Source: Nonlabens sp. Ci31 (GTDB lineage: Bacteria > Bacteroidota > Bacteroidia > Flavobacteriales > Flavobacteriaceae). Taken from it: 64,000 bases of DNA. A program made the position numbers and the translations under genes. The stretch lies in contig NZ_CP043633.1 of assembly GCF_012974865.1 (NCBI RefSeq), positions 1,869,001 through 1,933,000 of the forward strand, written 5' to 3'. Numbering within the stretch: position 1 is the first letter of the stretch; each line of letters begins with the position of its first letter. A model generated the notes under the pieces. That model was given only the letters and a program-made list of their open reading frames with translations, made no database searches and was not told the DNA's origin. This document shows positions 29,133 through 37,372 of this stretch, in pieces.

Positions 29133-30092
29133 ATGGATTTACACCTTTTGACAGATAACCTGTCAAATCCAGCGTTGCTATTCTTTATTTTAGGATTATT
29201 TGCTTCTCAGGTCAAAAGTGATCTGGAGATTCCTGAAAATTCTTCAAAGTTTATATCTCTTTATTTATTATTTGCCATAGGCTTTAAAGGGGGTCAGGAA
29301 CTTTCGCACAGCATATTTACAGCTGATATTTATTGGGCTGTTTTTATCGGAATAGGATTAGCCATAACAGTTCCTCTATATACGTTCTTCATTCTCAGGC
29401 TTAAATTTTCTATCGAGAATGCAGGTGCGATCGCTGCGGCTTACGGGTCTGTAAGTGCAGTGACTTTTGTTACAGCAATAAGTTATTTAGAAATGGAAGG
29501 TATTCCATTCGGTGGTCATATGGTGGCAGTTATGGCACTGATGGAGGCACCTTCTATAATCGTAGGGGTTTTATTAATGAGTTTTTGCTCTAAAGGAGAA
29601 GAACGTTCAAAGAGTAAAATATTAGGTCTGGTTAGGCATGCGTTAACTAATGGCAGTGTACTTTTAATTTTAGGAAGCTTGATTATTGGTTACATCGCTA
29701 GTGATGAACAAGCCGCTGGAATAAAGCCTTTTACGACTGATCTTTTTAAAGGATTTCTTGCTGTCTTTTTATTAGATATGGGAATCACTAGTGGTAAGAA
29801 AATAGGAGTGCTGTTTAAGAAAGGCTGGTTTGCCTTAGTCTTTGCCATTGTTGTGCCGCTTGTAAATGGTTGTGCAGTAGCACTTTTATCCGGTTATGTA
29901 ATAAGTGAAACTGGTGACCGACTGCTATTATCCATTCTAGCAGCAAGCGCTTCTTATATAGCGGTTCCTGCAGCGATGAGAATTGCAGCTCCTAAAGCTA
30001 ATCCTAGTCTGTATTTGCCTATGGCGCTCGCCATAACATTTCCTTTAAACATTACGATAGGACTTCCATTGTACTTGTACCTCATACAATAA
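29133..30092 (+). CDS. sbtA: SbtA-type sodium-dependent bicarbonate transporter
   Basis: 319 residues with about 10 transmembrane helices arranged as two inverted halves. Recognisable stretches include FFILGLFASQVKSDLEIPE, AIAAAYGSVSAVTFVTAISYLE, HMVAVMALMEAPSIIVGVLL and LLSILAASASYIAVPAAMRIAAPKANPSLYLPMALAITFPLNI. SbtA imports HCO3- with Na+; in marine heterotrophs it can feed carboxylation reactions. It follows two small genes and lies divergent from a LysR regulator. The family assignment is good; transport of bicarbonate is by homology. Confidence 0.9.
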   Translation: MDLHLLTDNLSNPALLFFILGLFASQVKSDLEIPENSSKFISLYLLFAIGFKGGQELSHSIFTADIYWAVFIGIGLAITVPLYTFFILRLKFSIENAGAIAAAYGSVSAVTFVTAISYLEMEGIPFGGHMVAVMALMEAPSIIVGVLLMSFCSKGEERSKSKILGLVRHALTNGSVLLILGSLIIGYIASDEQAAGIKPFTTDLFKGFLAVFLLDMGITSGKKIGVLFKKGWFALVFAIVVPLVNGCAVALLSGYVISETGDRLLLSILAASASYIAVPAAMRIAAPKANPSLYLPMALAITFPLNITIGLPLYLYLIQ

Positions 30093-30111
30093 AATCATTC
30101 ACGTTTTGTTG

Positions 30112-30132
30112 AGAACAGATTTTAACTGTTCT
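30112..30132 (+). terminator. Candidate terminator after sbtA
   Basis: Seven-base stem AGAACAG/CTGTTCT with a 7-base loop, but no long T-run follows, so the call is weak. Confidence 0.4.
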
Positions 30133-30178
30133 TATGTTGTCCTAATTGAAGATATGGGTCTCTGAAAACGAAGCACTT

Positions 30179-31246
30179 CTAGTGCTCTTGATCTATTGCT
30201 TTTGGAGATGGATTTAGAATGCCTTTAATTTCTTCTGTCCAATACGCTATACCTGTTGAGGAAATATCTACGGCATTATTGTTTTTTCCGTAAGGACGAA
30301 ATTGTTCCATTCGGCCACTAAATAATCCTAAAGTAGGTACGCCTGAGGCACAAGCAAGATGCATGATACCGCTGTCTGCTCCAATAAAAATATTACAAGC
30401 CGCCATCACTGAAGCCATCTCTCTTATATCTTTGCTATAAAAAGAAGTCGCTTTAAAATCAATTTGAGAAACATTCTCATAAGGTAAAATTTCTACAATT
30501 TGATGGTCAGGAAATGCCACTAATAAATGCTGGTAAAATGTAGACCACCATTCTTTAGAATAACACTTATCGCCCGTAGCAAAAGTGAAAATGGCAATAA
30601 TATTTTCAGTTTTACCCATTAAAGAAGCTAAAATATCTTTGCCCTTCTGTAGCTCTTCGTCACTGCATTTAATAGCTAACATGGGCACCTCTTTAGTTAC
30701 CTTTTCAAGGTCCGATCCATATAGAGCAGTACGCATGGCGATTACAGCTTCTTTTGCATGATGAATAGTTTGGGATTTTGTGTTTTCATCATCTTCATAT
30801 TCATAAATCTTATAAGTAGCAGGAGTAATTTTAGTAAGTAGTTTACCTGATGAAGAGCATTTAACTGTATTGATGACCAAGTCATATTTCTTAAAGGGCA
30901 TTTTTAACCATATGGATAAATAGCTTAAAATGTTGTCAAATGGTCTTTTGTGAAGAAGTATAAAGTTAGTTACCTTTTTATAGTTTTTAAAAACAATAGG
31001 AGCTAGCATTCCTTTAGCTAAAAAGTCGATATGAGCATTAGGAAATGTGGTCGTAATTTCTTGAACAAGTGGAGTGGTCAGTAAGAGGTTTCCCAATCTA
31101 TGGTTGGGACGTATGATCAATACCTTTTTGATCTTATCCGGTTCTATGTTACGGAGATCTTGTTTCTTTGCGTTGCTGCCTATTTGCCGAGTAATCGATC
31201 GAAATAGGACTCTTCTAAATTTATCTATCTTCTTGGGAACCTTCAT
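30179..31246 (-). CDS. GT9 (heptosyltransferase-like) glycosyltransferase
   Basis: 355 residues. The N-terminal KVLIIRPNHRLGNLLLTTPLVQEI and the C-terminal ADSGIMHLACASGVPTLGLFSG segments are the landmarks of the GT9 (ADP-heptose:LPS heptosyltransferase) family. Such enzymes add a sugar to the LPS core or a related glycan at the inner face of the membrane. It is a single gene on the minus strand next to tRNA-Arg, so its exact acceptor cannot be inferred from neighbours. Confidence 0.88.
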   Translation of the reverse strand: MKVPKKIDKFRRVLFRSITRQIGSNAKKQDLRNIEPDKIKKVLIIRPNHRLGNLLLTTPLVQEITTTFPNAHIDFLAKGMLAPIVFKNYKKVTNFILLHKRPFDNILSYLSIWLKMPFKKYDLVINTVKCSSSGKLLTKITPATYKIYEYEDDENTKSQTIHHAKEAVIAMRTALYGSDLEKVTKEVPMLAIKCSDEELQKGKDILASLMGKTENIIAIFTFATGDKCYSKEWWSTFYQHLLVAFPDHQIVEILPYENVSQIDFKATSFYSKDIREMASVMAACNIFIGADSGIMHLACASGVPTLGLFSGRMEQFRPYGKNNNAVDISSTGIAYWTEEIKGILNPSPKAIDQEH

Positions 31247-31402
31247 GGATCAATACTGTTTTTTGTATTTGTAAAGTTGACCGTAATATCGGACAATATT
31301 TAAGACAGGTCTAGTATCTATGCCTATAATATCGATTGCGTTTTTATTTATTTTCCTCGATTAGGAAAGCTAAAGGGCCTTCAAACCTCCTAGAAAAAAC
31401 AA

Positions 31403-31430
31403 AATCCATGCTTTTTTTAAAGCATGGATT
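31403..31430 (-). terminator. Terminator downstream of tRNA-Arg
   Basis: Ten-base stem AATCCATGCT/AGCATGGATT with a T-rich tail on the minus strand, 13 bases after the tRNA 3' end. Confidence 0.85.
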
Positions 31431-31442
31431 CTGGAGTGATGG

Positions 31443-31516
31443 TGACTACGACAGGATTCAAACCTGTGACCGCTGGAGCCGAAATCCAGTGCTCTATTCA
31501 GCTGAGCTACGTAGCC
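31443..31516 (-). tRNA. tRNA-Arg (anticodon TCG)
   Basis: 74 bases fold as a cloverleaf. The acceptor stem is GGCTACG/CGTAGTC (one G-U pair) with discriminator A, the anticodon stem is CTGGA/TCCAG with loop TTTCGGC (anticodon TCG), and the T arm is ACAGG-TTTGAATC-CTGT. CCA is not encoded. Its first 22 bases are repeated at 31789-31810 and 32079-32100, downstream copies of which bound the GIY-YIG cassettes. Confidence 0.93.
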
Positions 31517-31754
31517 GTATTAATATTTTCAATTCTTCTCTTCCTTGTCCTGACTTAAAATATTTTTCTCTTTCTCTCGCATCTTCTAGAGATAGAAGTT
31601 CTTCTGTGTAAATTAATTTCCATGGTCTGTAACCTTTCGTTGATCTTGTTTTTCCTTGATTATGCCATACCAATCTTTGATTCACATCTTTACTTAATCC
31701 TTTGTAAAGTCTGCCGTCCACATCACTACGTATCACATAAACAAAATATTTCAT
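31494..31754 (-). CDS. GIY-YIG nuclease-like small protein (cassette 1)
   Basis: 86 residues, a single GIY-YIG domain: YFVYVIRS and LYKGLS stand for the GIY and YIG strands, with Arg in NQRLVWHN and the catalytic-type Glu in REREKYFKSGQGREELK. Proteins of this sort are small single-strand or homing-type nucleases of the UvrC N-terminal class, common next to RNA genes in Bacteroidota. The reading frame ends inside tRNA-Arg: its last codons RLRSSAE and the TAG stop are supplied by the 5' end of the tRNA. It is nearly identical to the next ORF upstream. Confidence 0.8.
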   Translation of the reverse strand: MKYFVYVIRSDVDGRLYKGLSKDVNQRLVWHNQGKTRSTKGYRPWKLIYTEELLSLEDAREREKYFKSGQGREELKILIRLRSSAE

Positions 31755-31810
31755 ATTTTAAAGTGCTCCCTGCCTGCCGGCAGGCAGGTATTCAGCTGAG
31801 CTGCGTAGCC
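31517..31810. repeat. Tandem cassette unit 1 (GIY-YIG ORF + GC palindrome + tRNA 5' fragment)
   Basis: 294-bp unit ending with a copy of the first 22 bases of tRNA-Arg (31789-31810, one difference). It carries the cassette-1 ORF body and a perfect 20-bp palindrome at 31769-31788. The next unit (31811-32100) differs at only a few bases plus a 4-base gap in the palindrome. Confidence 0.9.
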
Positions 31811-32048
31811 GTATTAATATTTTCAATTCTTCTCTTCCTTGTCCCGACTTAAAATATTTTTCTCTTTCTCTCGCATCTTCTAGAGATAGAAGTTCTTCTG
31901 TGTAAATTAATTTCCATGGTCTGTAACCTTTCGTTGATCTTGTTTTTCCTTGATTATGCCATACCAATCTTTGATTTACATCTTTACTTAATCCTTTGTA
32001 AAGTCTGCCGTCCACATCACTACGTATCACATAAACAAAATATTTCAT
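31758..32048 (-). CDS. GIY-YIG nuclease-like small protein (cassette 2)
   Basis: 96 residues, identical to cassette 1 through RLRSSAE. After that the frame leaves the tRNA-like fragment and reads through the GC palindrome as YLPAGRQGAL before its own stop. This confirms that the stop of cassette 1 is supplied by the tRNA gene. Substitutions between the two copies are few, so the duplication is recent. Whether both are translated is unknown. Confidence 0.75.
   Translation of the reverse strand: MKYFVYVIRSDVDGRLYKGLSKDVNQRLVWHNQGKTRSTKGYRPWKLIYTEELLSLEDAREREKYFKSGQGREELKILIRLRSSAEYLPAGRQGAL
31769..31788. repeat. GC-rich 20-bp palindrome CCTGCCTGCCGGCAGGCAGG
   Basis: Perfect palindrome between the start of the cassette-1 ORF and the tRNA fragment. 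The same position in unit 2 has the shorter CCTGCCGGCAGG (32067-32078). Confidence 0.9.
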
Positions 32049-32100
32049 ATTTTAAAGTGCTCCCTGCCTGCCGGCAGGTATTCAGCTGAGCTGCGTAGCC
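31811..32100. repeat. Tandem cassette unit 2
   Basis: 290-bp unit, almost identical to 31517-31810, ending in the third copy of the tRNA-Arg 5' fragment (32079-32100). The sequence after 32100 is unrelated. Confidence 0.9.
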
Positions 32101-32165
32101 GATGATATCGCAAAGATAGCAGCCTCTTACTTCTTATCTCTACAAAAGTGATTTTAATATTAAAT

Positions 32166-32627
32166 TTAAAGGCCAAGAAGTGAATAATCAAAATCACTGA
32201 CTGGCTTTTTAGCTTTTCTCAACATCCATAATCCTTCAGCAGGTGGGATTTCTAAATCTAATGTGCCATTAATTTCATGTTCCATATACCACAAACCGTA
32301 TATGGCTTTCTTGTCCAAATCTAAATAGCCGTTGTAAGTGATCTCAAAATCGTGTTCTAAGTTCTCTTTAGGGAACCCATCTTCTAATATCACGTCGTTA
32401 TTTGTATAATGTACCGTTATTGAAACCATATGATGTTCCCAGAAACCATTTAAATTAACAGTTTTTCCTGTTGAGAAAGGTCCTTTTTCTTTGGTATGCT
32501 GACCGGTTATTTTGCCGTCTTTAAAATTTAATTGAGCAAACAACTTTACTTTCTCACCAAAAAATGGCAAGGCAAAGCCCAATCCATAAATGTAATAGCC
32601 TTCCCAATAACCGTTAAGTTCTTCCAT
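32166..32627 (-). CDS. Hypothetical soluble protein
   Basis: 153 residues without a signal peptide. Rich in beta-strand-like and aromatic stretches (MEELNGYWEGYYIYGLGFALPFFGEKVKLFAQL, NLNGFWEHHMVSITVHY, DLDKKAIYGLWYMEHEINGTLDL), suggesting a lipocalin-like or beta-barrel fold. No family is recognised. It starts three bases after the stop of the large Asp-box gene and is probably translated from the same transcript. Confidence 0.75.
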   Translation of the reverse strand: MEELNGYWEGYYIYGLGFALPFFGEKVKLFAQLNFKDGKITGQHTKEKGPFSTGKTVNLNGFWEHHMVSITVHYTNNDVILEDGFPKENLEHDFEITYNGYLDLDKKAIYGLWYMEHEINGTLDLEIPPAEGLWMLRKAKKPVSDFDYSLLGL

Positions 32628-32630
32628 TGA

Positions 32631-35600
32631 TTAGTTTTTTTCCTTCTCAATAACCAAATAATCCAACTCCAGTTTATTAAACTCCTCGTTAAACTTTTTA
32701 ATCTCAGAATTCAACACTTCATCAAAAATAGCCAGTTGCTTTTCAATCTCCACAGTGAGTTCATTTTTCACTTGGATGCTTTGAGAAGTAGGAGCAAAGT
32801 CACCTATTTGTGCAAGGCTATTTAAATGAGCCAGTTTGTTGGTCAATCGTATCGGGAAGTTTAATGGGTCTTGACCGCTGCGGTTTTGAGTTTGGTAGAG
32901 TGCTTTTTCCACTTCGCCAAATTTCTTTTTCATCTCCTTAGACATAGCGATCATCTCTTTAACCCCTTGTTCTTCTCTATCCCCATATAAACCTTCAAAA
33001 GCATCCAGCTTTTTATTAAAAGAGCGTATATTTTTGATAGACTTATGCGCTTTATCTACCGTAGCGTTGATCTCACTCACAAAGTCAAATTGTGCTTGCA
33101 TATCTGACTCGCTAGCTTCACTAGTAGGAGTAGAGATAATGTGAATAGGTTGCGATTGCTTTTCGCCATTTACGATAAGTACTACTTTATAAGTTCCTGG
33201 TACCGCTTTAGCGCCAGAGAGGTCGGCCCACCACAATATCATTCCTGGTAGTTTTTCAGCACCCTCATAAACCGTATCCCAATTGAAGGAGTTGGCTCCT
33301 TTTTTAACTTCCAGCTTATTCTTTTTATCATAAGTGGCATAGGTTTTAATCAGTTCCTCTTTTGAGTCGTAGAACGAAAGTGAGATACTGTCTTTATCGG
33401 TTACTTCAGGCAAGTAGTAATGCATTTGTACACCAGCAGGATGATTTGTTCCTTCGGTTAGAGAACCTGCTCTTCCACTTCCAGCCATGCGATAAGCTGT
33501 TTTTGGTGCAAAGAGGTGGTTGGTGTTTTGCTTTCGCGAAAGCGTGCTGCTAAAAGCATCCCGAACCAATTCTAAATCATCGTGGATCCATAAACTTCTT
33601 CCTTGTGTTGCCACAATCAGGTTGTTGTCTTTTACGGCCAAATCTGTCACTGGAACAATTGGTAAATTCATTTGAAATGATTTCCATGATTTCCCATCAT
33701 TAGTCGAAATATATAATCCAGTTTCTGTTCCTGCATAAAGCATTCCTTGTACTTGGTCATCTTCACGTACTACTCTGGTAAAATGCTCTGCTGGAATGCC
33801 GTCAGTTATCTTTTTCCACGACTTTCCATAATCTGTCGTCTTGTATAAATACGGCGTAAAATCACCTAGTTTATAACTGGTTGCAGCCACATAACAAGTT
33901 GCTGCATCATAGCGACTAGGTTCTATACTGTTAATTTGAGCCCATTCTGGTATTCCCTTAGGAGTGATATTATCCCAATTTTTCCCAGCATCTTTAGAAA
34001 GGTGGATCAATCCATCATCACTTCCTACCCAAAGTTCGCCAGCGTTCAGCGGACTTTCTGCTGCTGCAAAAATGGTACAGTAGTACTCCACACCTGTATT
34101 GTCTTGTGTAATTGGTCCACCACTAGAAACGAGTTTAGTAGGGTCATTTCTTGTTAAATCTGGCGAGATGGTTTCCCAACTTTGACCTTCATTCGTAGTA
34201 ACGTGAACGTTGTTCGAAAAAGCATAAAGCTTATTTGGTTCATGTTTGGAGAATAAAATAGGGAAGTTCCATTGGAAACGGTATTTCATTCCTTCGGCAC
34301 CATGTCCCATTGGGTTGTCTGGCCATACATTTACGGCGCGTTGGGATTTAGTTTTGTGATTGTATCGGGTCAAGAAACCGCCATAACTACCACCGTATAC
34401 GATGTCGTTATTTTTAGGATCTATCGCTATATGTGCGCTTTCTCCACCAGCTGTTTCTTCCCAGTCGCTATCTGAGATACTGCGACCAGTGGTGCGGTGT
34501 GGTATTCTAATGGTTCCATTATCTTGTTGTGCCACATAGATGCGGTATGGAAAAGAATCATCTGTAGTGACTCTATAGTATTGTGCGGTAGGTTGATTGT
34601 GATAGGTGCTCCAAGTTTCTCCACCGTCATAAGTGATTTGCGCACCACCATCATCACCCATAATCATGCGGTTAGGGTCTTCTGGAGCGATCCATAAATC
34701 GTGATGATCGCCATGTGGCGCTCGTGCACTGCTAAAGTTTTTTCCTCCATCAGTACTTTTATGGTAGTTCACGTTAACCACGTATAATTTATCGACATCT
34801 TCAGTATCTGCATAAATACGAGAATAATACCAAGCACGTTGTCTTAGACTTCTATCATCATTTGTTTTTTTCCAAGTCAGTCCTGCATCATCACTGCGGT
34901 ATAAACCGCCTTGTTCTTTATTTTCTACAATAGCATAGACTCTGTCTGAATTTACAGGAGAAACGGTAATCCCCATAATTCCTAGAGTTCCTTTTGCAAA
35001 ACCTTCATTATTTGAAATTTCCTTCCAAGTCTCCCCATAGTCAGTACTTTTCCATAGCGCACTACCATCACCACCACTAGATAGGCTATAGGGTGTGCGT
35101 TGTAATCTCCACGTACTCGCATACAACACCCGCGCATTACTAGGATCGATGATTAAATCTACGGCACCAGCCATATCATTAGCAAACAATGTTTTTCTCC
35201 AAGACTTACCTCCATCAGTACTTTTATAAACACCGCGTTCGGCAGTAGGTTTATAGATGTTTCCTAAAACTGCAGCATAAACGGTATGGTGATCGTTTGG
35301 ATCAATGGCGATACGCGGGACGTGACGGCTTTGAGGTAAACCAGCAGCAGTCCATGTTTTTCCAGCATCTTCTGTCTTCCAGATTCCATAGCCGCTGGAT
35401 ACATTTCCACGTACTGTTTTTTCTCCACCACCTACATAAATCACATTATGATCACTAGGTGCCACACTTACAGCTCCTATAGAGCCGCCAAAAAAACCAT
35501 CAGAGATATTGCTCCAAGTACGTCCTCCATCCAGTGTTTTCCATACACCTCCACCAGTACTTCCAAAATAGAACAGGTTAGGTTTTCCTGGAACTCCAGT

Positions 35601-35783
35601 CACCGCAGCACTTCTTCCGCCACGGAAGGGTCCTAGCAATCTGAATTCTTGTGATTCATAGAGTTTTTGCTCTTCTGGGGGTTCTGGTAATTGTTGTAAT
35701 TCCGCTTTCGTGCGCTGCCCTAAGCTTGTCGAAGGGAAAGCGAGAATAGTAAAAACAAACAGGAGGTAATAAAGCTTATTCAT
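32631..35783 (-). CDS. Secreted VPS10/Asp-box (BNR) propeller protein
   Basis: 1050 residues with a signal peptide. At least ten Asp-box motifs of the S-x-D-x-G-x-T-W type are visible (KTLDGGRTW, KTEDAGKTW, KSTDGGKSW, KSTDYGETW, RSDDAGLTW, ITYDGGETW, VTTNEGQSW, LSKDAGKNW, KTTDYGKSW, ISTNDGKSW), forming one or two beta-propellers like the sortilin/VPS10 or sialidase fold. A helical C-terminal third follows. The role in these bacteria is unclear; glycosyl-hydrolase-like and peptidase-linked proteins of this kind are common. The signal-peptide end and mature N-terminus are coded partly by repeats at 35704-35742, and a palindrome at 33530-33543 is read as LSRK. Confidence 0.9.
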   Translation of the reverse strand: MNKLYYLLFVFTILAFPSTSLGQRTKAELQQLPEPPEEQKLYESQEFRLLGPFRGGRSAAVTGVPGKPNLFYFGSTGGGVWKTLDGGRTWSNISDGFFGGSIGAVSVAPSDHNVIYVGGGEKTVRGNVSSGYGIWKTEDAGKTWTAAGLPQSRHVPRIAIDPNDHHTVYAAVLGNIYKPTAERGVYKSTDGGKSWRKTLFANDMAGAVDLIIDPSNARVLYASTWRLQRTPYSLSSGGDGSALWKSTDYGETWKEISNNEGFAKGTLGIMGITVSPVNSDRVYAIVENKEQGGLYRSDDAGLTWKKTNDDRSLRQRAWYYSRIYADTEDVDKLYVVNVNYHKSTDGGKNFSSARAPHGDHHDLWIAPEDPNRMIMGDDGGAQITYDGGETWSTYHNQPTAQYYRVTTDDSFPYRIYVAQQDNGTIRIPHRTTGRSISDSDWEETAGGESAHIAIDPKNNDIVYGGSYGGFLTRYNHKTKSQRAVNVWPDNPMGHGAEGMKYRFQWNFPILFSKHEPNKLYAFSNNVHVTTNEGQSWETISPDLTRNDPTKLVSSGGPITQDNTGVEYYCTIFAAAESPLNAGELWVGSDDGLIHLSKDAGKNWDNITPKGIPEWAQINSIEPSRYDAATCYVAATSYKLGDFTPYLYKTTDYGKSWKKITDGIPAEHFTRVVREDDQVQGMLYAGTETGLYISTNDGKSWKSFQMNLPIVPVTDLAVKDNNLIVATQGRSLWIHDDLELVRDAFSSTLSRKQNTNHLFAPKTAYRMAGSGRAGSLTEGTNHPAGVQMHYYLPEVTDKDSISLSFYDSKEELIKTYATYDKKNKLEVKKGANSFNWDTVYEGAEKLPGMILWWADLSGAKAVPGTYKVVLIVNGEKQSQPIHIISTPTSEASESDMQAQFDFVSEINATVDKAHKSIKNIRSFNKKLDAFEGLYGDREEQGVKEMIAMSKEMKKKFGEVEKALYQTQNRSGQDPLNFPIRLTNKLAHLNSLAQIGDFAPTSQSIQVKNELTVEIEKQLAIFDEVLNSEIKKFNEEFNKLELDYLVIEKEKN
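33530..33543. repeat. Dispersed palindrome GCTTTCGCGAAAGC (copy 7)
   Basis: Inside the Asp-box gene, translated as LSRK on the minus strand. Confidence 0.9.
35704..35742. repeat. Composite repeat: CCCTAAGCTTGTCGAAGGG nested in a split CGCTTTCG palindrome
   Basis: The half-sites CGCTTTCG (35704-35710 region) and GAAAGCG (35736-35742) flank a CCCTAAGCTTGTCGAAGGG element at 35718-35736. It codes for the region around the signal-peptidase site of the Asp-box protein (LAFPSTSLGQRTKAE). Confidence 0.6.
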
Positions 35784-35922
35784 GGTCAGATAATTTTCTC
35801 TAAAGATAAAGGATGAATTTGAATTTAGGAAAGGGAAATTTTAGGAACGAGTTTTATAAGATTATTAGGGGTTTTGGTTACAGGCACGATAGTTGATTCT
35901 AGAAAATCATTGAAAATATTTT

Positions 35923-36723
35923 ATGAAAAAGTGGCTATTCTTATTTCTTTTGATCCCTATGTTCGGATTTTCACAAGGAAAACTGGATCAAGCCAAACAA
36001 AACCTTTCTTCTAGATCCATTTCTTCTAATAGCAGTAGTTCCAGTTCTAGCTCTAATAACAATACCTCCAATAATGCAGGCTTTTTTGAAAGTGTCTTAG
36101 CTGATGTTTTTGTAGAGTTATTTTTATTTATCAGCTATAAAGCTCTTTTAGGAGATTTTGAGACCCGTCATTTTACACCTTATCCGTATTACTATACGAA
36201 TGTTAACGGGCCATACGACTACGGGTTAGAACCAGGAGATAAAAGAAGTTTTATCAACGTTGGCGCAAATTATTTTGCTGGAAACGCTATACATGCTGTA
36301 GAGGCTCATGTCAATTATCGATTTGATCCATTTTTAGGTTTGGAGCTATCCCATCGTCATTTTTTTGAAAGTCATCTCGCTGGGAAAGATAACTTAAAGG
36401 TGTCCTCTTTGATGCTCAATTACTATCGCATAAGGGAACGATCGTTTAGCGGTTGGTGGGGAATAGGCGCGACATATGTTGGAAATGAAGTGCATACTAT
36501 AGGTGTTGCTTACCAAGTAGGAGTGGAGGTTTACCCTATCAAACCTATCAGCCTGCAAGCCTCTTTTAAACAATCCTTTATCAATGAAAGCAACATTAAT
36601 GAACTGAAATTTCACTTAAAATACCACAGAAAGAAGACAGCTTATTATACGGGTTATCAAGATTACTCTTTAGGTGGAGTAAAAGCTACTGGTTTAGTTT
36701 TGGGAGTGGAACTTGATTTTTAA
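35923..36723 (+). CDS. Exported protein, likely outer-membrane beta-barrel
   Basis: 266 residues with a signal peptide (MKKWLFLFLLIPMFGFSQG), then a Ser/Asn-rich low-complexity stretch (~28-48). The rest has alternating amphipathic strands (AVEAHVNYRFDPFLGLELSHRHF, WWGIGATYVGNEVHTIGVAYQVGVEVYPIKPISLQASF) ending in GLVLGVELDF with a terminal Phe, as expected for a Bam-recognised barrel. No specific family is recognised. It stands alone; a small hairpin follows at 36756-36775. Confidence 0.8.
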   Translation: MKKWLFLFLLIPMFGFSQGKLDQAKQNLSSRSISSNSSSSSSSSNNNTSNNAGFFESVLADVFVELFLFISYKALLGDFETRHFTPYPYYYTNVNGPYDYGLEPGDKRSFINVGANYFAGNAIHAVEAHVNYRFDPFLGLELSHRHFFESHLAGKDNLKVSSLMLNYYRIRERSFSGWWGIGATYVGNEVHTIGVAYQVGVEVYPIKPISLQASFKQSFINESNINELKFHLKYHRKKTAYYTGYQDYSLGGVKATGLVLGVELDF

Positions 36724-36755
36724 TAAAAGGAGATAGTCAGTAGTATTTTTTAGGC

Positions 36756-36780
36756 AGAATGATAAATGTCATTCTTTACT
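36756..36780 (+). terminator. Weak candidate terminator
   Basis: Seven-base stem AGAATGA/TCATTCT with a 6-base loop and only a short T-rich tail, after the barrel-protein gene. Confidence 0.35.
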
Positions 36781-36820
36781 TATAAAGGGTTCCTTATTTT
36801 TAAATTCAAATAATGTTGAT

Positions 36821-37282
36821 ATGATTGTAACCTTAAACACTAGCGAAAAATCCTTTGTACTTCAAACCAATTATATAGGTCACCTAGGTTATATATACAA
36901 TAACAAACCCTTTGTGGTACCTATTACCTATTTTTATGACGAAGAACAAAATAATATCATCTGTTACTCCGGTAATGGGCATAAAACAAATGCTTTAAGA
37001 AAAACAAATACAGTCTCACTATGTGTTTCTGAAATAAATTCTGTCAATAATTGGAAATCGGTTTTGGTACAAGGCATTTATGAAGAGCATACAGGAAGTG
37101 ATGCTAAAGCCATACTTCATCAGTTTTCATTAGGAATAAAAAAAATTATCTTAAACCAAGAGCAACGTGATTTAGATTTTATCAATCAGTTTTCCAGTAA
37201 GATATATGACGACGACCTTCCCATTGTTTTTACTATTAAAATAGAAGATATTACTGGCAAAAGGAGGGAGTTTCCATCATAG
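36821..37282 (+). CDS. Pyridoxamine 5'-phosphate oxidase-family (FMN-binding split barrel) protein
   Basis: 153 residues. The order of strands and motifs fits the split-barrel flavin fold: IGHLGYIYNNKPFVVPITYFYDEEQNNIICYSGNGHKTNALRKTNTVSLCVSEINSVNNWKSVLVQGIYEEH. Members bind FMN or heme/F420 and many are reductases of unknown substrate. It is monocistronic here. The family assignment is good, the reaction unknown. Confidence 0.85.
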   Translation: MIVTLNTSEKSFVLQTNYIGHLGYIYNNKPFVVPITYFYDEEQNNIICYSGNGHKTNALRKTNTVSLCVSEINSVNNWKSVLVQGIYEEHTGSDAKAILHQFSLGIKKIILNQEQRDLDFINQFSSKIYDDDLPIVFTIKIEDITGKRREFPS

Positions 37283-37372
37283 ATGCAAGAGCTTATTTGT
37301 AGTGTCTATAGCTCCTCTATATGAAATGGATTGTCCAAGCAGGATTAGGAATAGGAGTTTACTTTGTCAACC

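Noticed and set aside
30112..30132. A strong terminator after sbtA
   Set aside because: A hairpin exists, but without a clear T-run it is listed only as a weak candidate.
31789..32100. Additional tRNA-Arg genes
   Set aside because: Only the first 22 bases of the tRNA are repeated; anticodon and T arms are missing.
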